Source: Litoditis marina (Eukaryota; Nematoda; Chromadorea; Rhabditida; Rhabditidae). Taken from it: a stretch of DNA of 64,000 nt. The translations under genes and the position numbers were made by a program. Shown here in pieces: positions 63,601 to 64,000 of the stretch. Under the pieces are notes generated by a model. That model made no database searches. It was not told the DNA's origin and saw nothing but the letters and a program-made list of their open reading frames with translations. Each line of letters starts with the position of its first letter. Positions within the stretch are counted from its first letter, which is position 1. The DNA lies in assembly GCA_964036275.1 (NCBI GenBank), contig OZ038438.1, positions 4,346,978-4,410,977 on the forward strand, in the 5' to 3' direction.

Positions 63601-63901
63601 GATTCTTTTAAACTCAGTTTTCTTTTTGTGTTCTATTGTTTTGAAACTTTTGAACAGTAGTATTTCTCTCCAAATCACTGATGCGAAAACATGGCCTCAA
63701 AAAAGTTGTGTAGTGTTCATGTCTACTAACGTAGGTGTTCTGGCTCTCGAGCAGGGGTTGTATCTCCTCGAAGCTCTTTTCGATGGCGAGTAGCCGGGGT
63801 CTGAGACTTCGCAAGGCAGTCAGCCTCCGTTGCTTCTCCATTCGGCCCATTCCTTCTTGAAGTTCGCTGACGCCCCGATGGGTTCGCTCCCGCAGAACCA
63901 T
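488..63901 (-). CDS. anc-1: ANC-1/nesprin-type giant KASH protein, 5'-partial gene
   Basis: This gene model of about 58 exons runs from 63901 down to the TAG stop at 490-488 and encodes about 16,300 residues in the window. The identification rests on three things seen in the sequence: a C-terminal KASH domain ending in PPPF, a near-perfect tandem repeat of 907 residues (C. elegans ANC-1 has repeats of about 903), and coiled-coil/spectrin-like sequence throughout. Family knowledge: ANC-1 is an outer nuclear membrane protein whose KASH tail binds the SUN protein UNC-84 and whose cytoplasmic rod anchors nuclei and organelles. The N-terminal CH domains are not in the window and presumably lie beyond 64000. 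C. elegans ANC-1 is about 8,500 residues, so this orthologue is about twice as long, mostly through repeat number. Exon joins were made by eye from GT/AG sites and phase. Nearly all introns are phase 0. Confidence 0.93.
626..1151 (-). other. anc-1: Last intron of anc-1 (526 bp)
   Basis: The intron lies between the donor CAG|GTAAAT and the acceptor TTTTATAG and splits the KASH transmembrane segment between PLQ and AML. I see no gene in it. Open frames across it on either strand are short and lack splice or family support. Confidence 0.85.
1152..1616 (-). CDS. anc-1: Exon: pre-KASH rod end and start of KASH domain
   Basis: The exon has 155 codons, phase 0 at both ends, with acceptor TTGCAG (1619-1617) and donor CAG|GTAAAT. 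The first 50 residues are helical ([16 protein letters not shown]). An acidic, Ser/Glu-rich disordered stretch follows ([12 protein letters not shown] and [18 protein letters not shown]). The end, [18 protein letters not shown], is the basic juxtamembrane and first transmembrane part of a KASH domain. The arginine-rich segment just before the membrane is typical of nesprins. The acidic low-complexity spacer probably separates the rod from the membrane anchor. Confidence 0.93.
1726..1839. repeat. Foldback sequence with 13-bp inverted repeats
   Basis: Inside the 517-bp intron 1617-2133, TATATTACCGACT at 1726-1738 is repeated in perfect inverted form at 1827-1839. The 88-base spacer includes ACTTAATTAT twice in tandem (1787-1806), and a third copy follows at 1839-1848. 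It could be a small MITE-like relic or an AT-rich intronic hairpin. No coding content is seen. Confidence 0.45.
2134..2352 (-). CDS. anc-1: Exon: rod segment with uncertain 5' boundary
   Basis: The clear part is codons [14 protein letters not shown] to RYRRDRM, ending at donor ATG|GTAAGA (exon end 2134). The upstream edge is ambiguous. The acceptor CCTAG|GGT (exon start 2352) keeps phase 0 with the preceding exon and adds about 24 residues with little helical character. The better-placed CACCAG (exon start 2293) gives the wrong phase because it is followed by nine A's. With eight A's it would read QKKLDVFKE in phase. So either a weak acceptor is used or the homopolymer at 2284-2292 is miscounted. 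Confidence 0.7.
2474..2617 (-). CDS. anc-1: Exon: rod segment, 48 residues
   Basis: The exon has acceptor CTTTATAG, donor GAA|GTAAGT, and phase 0 at both ends. The translation starts [19 protein letters not shown] and ends ESTETLYE, which looks like helix 1 and the loop of a spectrin-like repeat. It has no internal ATG suited as a start, so it is visible only as an internal exon. The 490-bp intron before it (2618-3107) holds no recognisable gene. Confidence 0.8.
3108..3545 (-). CDS. anc-1: Diverged 3'-edge half-unit of the 907-residue repeat
   Basis: The exon has 146 codons. From 3545 to about 3310 it is almost identical to the start of each large repeat exon ([14 protein letters not shown] to TATAPSED). 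Beyond that it is only distantly similar: [17 protein letters not shown] here matches [17 protein letters not shown] in the units. It ends at LDQLK with donor AAG|GTTAAT. It is therefore the downstream edge of the array, where homogenisation stops abruptly while the older homology continues. Confidence 0.88.
3653..6464 (-). CDS. anc-1: Large repeat unit 1 (3'-most full unit)
   Basis: The exons are 6464-4572 (631 codons) and 4480-3653 (276 codons). The long exon opens with [20 protein letters not shown], has a lysine-rich hinge [12 protein letters not shown] near residues 390-403, and ends INDIKQTAK. The short exon opens with [11 protein letters not shown] and ends KAQELIK. Copy-specific marks are QKLHEL, SILQAE, CLPREKQ and KNFSLSG. 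Apparent ATGs before both exons fall inside introns and are not starts. Confidence 0.93.
6572..9383 (-). CDS. anc-1: Large repeat unit 2
   Basis: The exons are 9383-7491 and 7399-6572. Distinctive residues are [38 protein letters not shown] and KAQKLIK. The last four-residue block (QQAIE, LIDYN, EKDDL, KLIK) is shared only with units 3 and 4, which marks a local family of three neighbouring copies. Confidence 0.93.
9491..12302 (-). CDS. anc-1: Large repeat unit 3
   Basis: The exons are 12302-10410 and 10318-9491. Marks are QQETAK, KRLVEE, ELEMLAA, TSNKEK, LSGYVD and QQAIE. The short exon encodes the same protein as that of unit 4, and the long exons of the two differ only at the QQETAK/RQETAK site. 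A very recent duplication or conversion is implied. Confidence 0.93.
12410..15221 (-). CDS. anc-1: Large repeat unit 4
   Basis: The exons are 15221-13329 and 13237-12410. The unit shares KRLVEE, ELEMLAA, TSNKEK and QQAIE with unit 3 but has RQETAK. The intron before its long exon carries the other intron haplotype (reading IKIHPI where units 1-3 read INIHPM), so the exchange boundary lies near the start of the long exon. Confidence 0.93.
15329..18140 (-). CDS. anc-1: Large repeat unit 5
   Basis: The exons are 18140-16248 and 16156-15329. Private changes are VSILKN, DDAVLEK, a terminal lysine-to-threonine change (KQTAT, codon ACG, donor ACG|GTGAGA still intact) and DYNVLDEA. The long exon has KRPVEE and ELERLAA, unlike units 3-4. 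Confidence 0.93.
18248..21059 (-). CDS. anc-1: Large repeat unit 6
   Basis: The exons are 21059-19167 and 19075-18248. Private changes are QEKELREK and LDETEKK in the short exon. The long exon is close to the consensus of units 5-7 (VQASST, EAVDDAT, TARVS). Confidence 0.93.
21167..23978 (-). CDS. anc-1: Large repeat unit 7
   Basis: The exons are 23978-22086 and 21994-21167. The only private protein change noticed is QTADHTS in the long exon. Its upstream intron carries the INIHPM-type variant otherwise seen in units 1-3, which again points to exchange between non-neighbouring copies. Confidence 0.93.
24086..26897 (-). CDS. anc-1: Large repeat unit 8
   Basis: The exons are 26897-25005 and 24913-24086. 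Marks are [21 protein letters not shown] and [15 protein letters not shown] is shared only with unit 9. The intron after the short exon carries extra substitutions (reading RFENVKLF). Confidence 0.93.
27005..29816 (-). CDS. anc-1: Large repeat unit 9
   Basis: The exons are 29816-27924 and 27832-27005. Marks are [40 protein letters not shown] and ALPVMKC. ALPVMKC is found elsewhere only in unit 11. Confidence 0.93.
29924..32735 (-). CDS. anc-1: Large repeat unit 10
   Basis: The exons are 32735-30843 and 30751-29924. Marks are LKSEASE and TERRSAL. It carries TARVS, EEIRQFQ, DTLLDS, TSNKEK and LSGYVD like units 3-5, although its neighbours 9 and 11 carry the other allele at most of these sites. 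It looks like a displaced copy of the downstream block. Confidence 0.93.
32843..35654 (-). CDS. anc-1: Large repeat unit 11
   Basis: The exons are 35654-33762 and 33670-32843. Marks are AERTLSE (shared with units 12 and 14), KVEAARK, DTSLDS, ALPVMKC (shared with unit 9) and EQLLQKS. Confidence 0.93.
35762..38573 (-). CDS. anc-1: Large repeat unit 12
   Basis: The exons are 38573-36681 and 36589-35762. Marks are [15 protein letters not shown] and [16 protein letters not shown] is otherwise seen only in unit 15, exactly three periods away. Confidence 0.93.
38681..41492 (-). CDS. anc-1: Large repeat unit 13
   Basis: The exons are 41492-39600 and 39508-38681. It is one of the copies with the most private changes: [42 protein letters not shown] and ELNSTKR. 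All are conservative and the frame is intact. Confidence 0.93.
41600..44411 (-). CDS. anc-1: Large repeat unit 14 (mosaic)
   Basis: The exons are 44411-42519 and 42427-41600. The first part of the long exon ([28 protein letters not shown]) matches unit 11. The rest (SILQAE, EEIRQFQ, DTLLDS) and MNSIGNG in the short exon match units 1-2. Private changes are DVEGDLN and ANRNNID. Confidence 0.93.
44519..47330 (-). CDS. anc-1: Large repeat unit 15
   Basis: The exons are 47330-45438 and 45346-44519. Marks are DEKGLRD, HVKANST, LKEFIDT and KPEVYAHQ (shared with unit 12). Confidence 0.93.
47438..49226 (-). CDS. anc-1: Large repeat unit 16, truncated 5'-edge unit
   Basis: The exons are 49226-48357 (290 codons) and 48265-47438 (276 codons). 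The first exon starts at acceptor TTGTTTCAG with [17 protein letters not shown], unrelated to the array. It then shows diverged homology ([20 protein letters not shown]) and becomes near-identical from about 49042 ([13 protein letters not shown] onward). It corresponds to only the last 46% of the long exon. Private changes in the short exon are LNKDVSE and AWQQDEE. Confidence 0.92.
49556..49867 (-). CDS. anc-1: Exon: diverged copy of the 105-residue repeat
   Basis: The exon has 104 codons, acceptor CTTTCCAG, donor CAG|GTTAGT, and phase 0 at both ends. The C-terminal half ([21 protein letters not shown]) aligns with [20 protein letters not shown] of the nearly identical copies upstream, so it is an old member of that family. 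The TACACAG site 38 bases further upstream would put the exon out of phase. Confidence 0.85.
49940..50183 (+). mobile_element. Possible retroposon 3' end with (ATT)n tail
   Basis: In the 540-bp intron 49868-50407, the plus strand has a GC-richer block with the direct repeat AACTCTCGCCACCC (twice near 49981-50011). It runs into a T-rich stretch and ends in CATTATTATTATTATTAT at about 50166-50182. A unique block ending in a short microsatellite is typical of non-LTR retroposon tails. No reverse transcriptase frame or target-site duplication was found, so this is only a suggestion. Confidence 0.3.
50408..50668 (-). CDS. anc-1: Exon: rod segment, 87 residues
   Basis: The exon has acceptor ATCTTCCAG, donor ATG|GTAAGC, and phase 0 at both ends. 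It starts [14 protein letters not shown]. The internal ATG is not the start because the frame is open to the acceptor. The segment [20 protein letters not shown] resembles [20 protein letters not shown] of the next exon, so it may be a half-copy of the same family. The rest is Ser/Thr/Gln-rich and probably disordered. Confidence 0.83.
50827..50892. repeat. AT-rich low-complexity tract
   Basis: This short tract in the intron 50669-50961 is made of TAATTATAAT and TTATTG motifs and is partly palindromic. No function is seen. It lies upstream of the exon starting at 50668 and may be ordinary intronic AT-rich DNA. Confidence 0.5.
50962..51252 (-). CDS. anc-1: Exon: diverged 105-type repeat, 97 residues
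   Basis: The exon has acceptor TAGTTTCAG, donor GAA|GTGAGT, and phase 0 at both ends. The motifs [20 protein letters not shown] and [20 protein letters not shown] line up with [24 protein letters not shown] and [20 protein letters not shown] stretches of the three near-identical copies. It is thus an older paralogue, about 40% identical by eye. Confidence 0.88.
51482..51796 (-). CDS. anc-1: 105-residue repeat exon, copy 3
   Basis: The exon has 105 codons, acceptor ATTTTCAG, donor GAG|GTATGA, and phase 0. It starts [20 protein letters not shown]. Coiled-coil sequence follows, and it ends EEVSSETE. It is nearly identical to 51987-52301 and 53024-53338. Unlike those two copies it is not preceded by a 30-residue companion exon; the intron before it (51797-51986) is only 190 bp. 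Confidence 0.9.
51987..52301 (-). CDS. anc-1: 105-residue repeat exon, copy 2
   Basis: The exon has 105 codons, acceptor AAGTTTCAG, donor GAG|GTAAGA, and phase 0. It starts [20 protein letters not shown] and ends KEMPSATE. Together with the 30-codon exon at 52524-52613 it forms one of two duplicated exon pairs. Confidence 0.9.
52524..52613 (-). CDS. anc-1: 30-residue companion exon, copy 2
   Basis: The exon has 90 bp, acceptor TTGTTTCAG, and the unusual donor GAG|GTTCGT. It encodes [20 protein letters not shown] followed by a short PST-rich end. Length, phase, donor and the final PSTE/TATE match the exon at 53654-53743, which indicates duplication together with the following 105-residue exon. 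The function is unknown; it is probably a flexible linker. Confidence 0.8.
53024..53338 (-). CDS. anc-1: 105-residue repeat exon, copy 1
   Basis: The exon has 105 codons, acceptor ATTTTGCAG, donor GAG|GTAAGA, and phase 0. It starts [20 protein letters not shown] and ends KEMPSETE. It is the first of the three near-identical copies in transcription order. The flanking introns (52614-53023 and 53339-53653) contain nothing I can name. Confidence 0.9.
53654..53743 (-). CDS. anc-1: 30-residue companion exon, copy 1
   Basis: The exon has 90 bp, acceptor TACTTTCAG, donor GAG|GTTCGT, and phase 0. It encodes [20 protein letters not shown] and a PRTATE end. The leading ATG is within the reading frame and could in principle serve as an internal start, but no evidence favours that. 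The intron upstream (53744-54161, 418 bp) is without recognised content. Confidence 0.78.
54162..54377 (-). CDS. anc-1: Exon: basic and beta-branched segment, 72 residues
   Basis: The exon has acceptor GGTTCCAG, donor AAG|GTGAGG, and phase 0. It has a Ser-rich part ([16 protein letters not shown]), then [20 protein letters not shown], then a Pro/Ile segment ([17 protein letters not shown]). The composition differs from the Glu/Gln-rich coiled coil on both sides. The hydrophobic run is too mixed and too close to charged residues to call a transmembrane helix with confidence. Confidence 0.82.
54615..54791 (-). CDS. anc-1: Exon: coiled-coil rod, 59 residues
   Basis: The exon has acceptor CTGATTTCAG, donor AAA|GTACGT, and phase 0. 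It begins [20 protein letters not shown] and ends MQLQMDLLK, with regular heptad-like spacing. It has no usable start codon near its beginning, so it is only recognisable as an internal exon. Confidence 0.86.
54979..55089 (-). CDS. anc-1: Exon: coiled-coil rod, 37 residues
   Basis: The exon has acceptor GTTCACAG, donor CAG|GTTAGT, and phase 0. It encodes [19 protein letters not shown] and ends LFHLRGQIQ, joining smoothly into [10 protein letters not shown] of the next exon. It is too short to be called on its own. Confidence 0.83.
55475..55723 (-). CDS. anc-1: Exon: rod segment, 83 residues, donor uncertain
   Basis: The acceptor is TTTTTTTAG, and the frame opens [20 protein letters not shown]. 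Three phase-0 donors are possible: TGG|GTAATC (exon end 55475, chosen), AGA|GTATGG (55481) and CAG|GTCCGT (55508). The difference is up to 11 residues. The part after [18 protein letters not shown] is therefore unsure. The upstream 219-bp intron (55724-55942) has nothing recognisable, nor does the downstream one of about 385 bp. Confidence 0.78.
55943..56791 (-). CDS. anc-1: Exon: long spectrin-like rod segment, 283 residues
   Basis: The exon has acceptor GCTTTCAG, donor CAG|GTAAAG, and phase 0 at both ends. It starts [20 protein letters not shown] and ends MDGVSQSQ. Trp-containing helices ([18 protein letters not shown] and [18 protein letters not shown]) fit spectrin/nesprin-type three-helix repeats, probably two to three of them. 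This is the largest exon outside the array. Confidence 0.92.
56890..57024 (-). CDS. anc-1: Exon: rod segment, 45 residues
   Basis: The exon has acceptor ATAGTTTCAG, donor GAG|GTAACT, and phase 0. It starts [20 protein letters not shown] and ends FRKKQLGE. It joins cleanly to DAELTFELQ downstream. Confidence 0.88.
57025..57925 (-). other. anc-1: Intron (901 bp) without recognised content
   Basis: The intron lies between donor TTG|GTGAGC and acceptor TTTCAG. Short open frames on both strands lack splice or family support. It includes stretches of AT-rich DNA but no clear repeat. Confidence 0.75.
57926..58088 (-). CDS. anc-1: Exon after the only phase-2 intron
   Basis: The exon is 163 bp with acceptor GTATTTCAG and donor TTG|GTGAGC. 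Its first base completes the lysine codon begun in the upstream exon (AA|G). It encodes [20 protein letters not shown], then helical sequence to QPTDLHRL. The phase agrees exactly with the upstream donor, which supports both calls. Confidence 0.87.
58542..58684 (-). CDS. anc-1: Exon: rod segment ending in phase 2
   Basis: The exon is 143 bp with acceptor CTTTTCCAG and donor GAAAA|GTTAGT. It encodes [20 protein letters not shown] and ends FDRVNE plus two bases of the next lysine codon. The [12 protein letters not shown] segment is spectrin-like. Confidence 0.87.
58685..61649 (-). other. anc-1: Largest intron (2965 bp)
   Basis: The intron is bounded by donor CAA|GTGAGT and acceptor CTTTTCCAG. 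It is AT-rich and contains a tRNA-like B-box element near 59010 and a 7-bp-stem hairpin at 59045-59061. A 108-codon plus-strand frame at 61209-61535 looks random. It is the natural place in this window to look for an internal promoter, because C. elegans anc-1 is known to have shorter isoforms that start internally. No promoter motif can be named. Confidence 0.75.
58950..59065 (+). repeat. tRNA-like / SINE-like relic with exact Pol III B box
   Basis: The plus strand has GGTTCGATTCC at about 59012-59022, an exact match to the RNA polymerase III B-box consensus, followed by GGCGAGAGAC. A matching 5' acceptor strand and a clean A box are not visible, so this is not an intact tRNA gene. Just downstream ATATTGG-CAC-CCAATAT (59045-59061) forms a perfect hairpin. 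A tRNA-derived SINE fragment is the best guess. Confidence 0.3.
61650..61823 (-). CDS. anc-1: Exon: rod segment, 58 residues
   Basis: The exon has acceptor CGGTTTCAG, donor CAA|GTGAGT, and phase 0. It starts [20 protein letters not shown] and ends [11 protein letters not shown], the last helix of a spectrin-like repeat. Confidence 0.87.
61956..62009 (-). CDS. anc-1: Probable 18-residue micro-exon
   Basis: The exon is 54 bp, with acceptor CTTGTTTCAG and donor CAT|GTTAGT, phase 0 at both ends. It encodes [18 protein letters not shown]. The sequence resembles the helix-1 start of nesprin repeats and fits between HALIK and EVGEEL. The reading frame is also open through the following intron, so intron retention is possible. 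Confidence 0.55.
62351..62390. repeat. Purine-rich GA tract next to a donor site
   Basis: The plus strand is almost pure A/G for about 35 bases, so the intron starts with a C/T-rich run directly after the donor AAG|GTTCGC. Such a run is expected near acceptors, not donors. It may be a simple (GA)n repeat or a splicing element for a weak donor. Confidence 0.5.
62394..62837 (-). CDS. anc-1: Exon: spectrin-like rod, 148 residues
   Basis: The exon has acceptor TACTTGCAG, donor AAG|GTTCGC, and phase 0. It starts [40 protein letters not shown] is a typical spectrin-repeat helix with paired tryptophans. It ends CPLAHALIK. Confidence 0.9.
63209..63406 (-). CDS. anc-1: Exon: rod segment, 66 residues
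   Basis: The exon has acceptor ATATTTCAG, donor AAG|GTGGGC, and phase 0. It starts [21 protein letters not shown] Ser/Thr/Pro-rich linker ([19 protein letters not shown]) follows. The flanking introns 62838-63208 and 63407-63730 show nothing recognisable. Confidence 0.86.
63731..63901 (-). CDS. anc-1: 5'-most exon visible in the window, 57 residues
   Basis: The exon has acceptor CATTCAG directly before ATG, donor TAC|GTTAGT, and phase 0. It starts [20 protein letters not shown] and ends LLESQNTY. The ATG right after an acceptor-like site could also be a trans-spliced internal start, but an internal exon is the simpler reading. No CH domain is seen, so the gene continues past 64000. Confidence 0.82.
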
Positions 63902-64000
63902 CTGAATGAAGAATTATTTTGCTTGTTTATATTACATTATAATACAAGTATATTTGAACAAAGTGGCCCTTTGCCTATGGGCAAAAGGGAAAAAGCGAAT

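Overview
The window is eukaryotic and most likely comes from a clade V (rhabditid or strongylid) nematode. Coding DNA is cut by many introns with GT donors and short TTTCAG-type acceptors, non-coding DNA is AT-rich, and the one gene recognised is a very large minus-strand orthologue of Caenorhabditis anc-1, the nesprin/Syne-type KASH protein. No prokaryotic, viral or plasmid feature is visible. The species cannot be named from the sequence.

One gene fills almost the whole window and is transcribed from high to low coordinates. Its 5' end, where calponin-homology (actin-binding) domains would be expected, lies beyond position 64000. From 63901 down to 49556 there are about 21 ordinary coiled-coil/spectrin-like exons. 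Among them, at about 53743-49556, is a small repeat family in which one exon is one repeat of about 105 residues. Three copies are nearly identical, two are diverged, and two copies are preceded by a duplicated 30-residue exon.

From 49042 to 3310 the gene is a head-to-tail array with a period of exactly 2919 bp, about 15.7 copies. Each unit is a 1893-bp exon (631 residues), a 91-bp intron, an 828-bp exon (276 residues) and a 107-bp intron, so 907 codons per unit. This matches the near-perfect repeats of roughly 900 residues known in C. elegans ANC-1, which are reported as six copies there. All units are open, all splice sites are kept and no indel separates any copies, introns included.

Downstream of the array, a diverged half-unit (3545-3108) and three more exons lead to the KASH domain. 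This is split between 1616-1152 and 625-488 and ends in PPPF. It has the transmembrane segment, the luminal tail that binds a SUN protein, and a cysteine 23 residues before the C-terminus. The visible coding sequence is about 16,300 residues in 58 predicted exons, about twice C. elegans ANC-1. All introns but one appear to be phase 0, so whole exons or units can be gained or lost without a frameshift.

The likely job is to anchor nuclei and other organelles as a giant cytoplasmic rod held at the outer nuclear membrane by a SUN-KASH (LINC) bridge. The introns hold small items only: a possible retroposon end with an (ATT)n tail, a tRNA-like B-box element, simple repeats and a foldback sequence. 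No second gene is supported on either strand.
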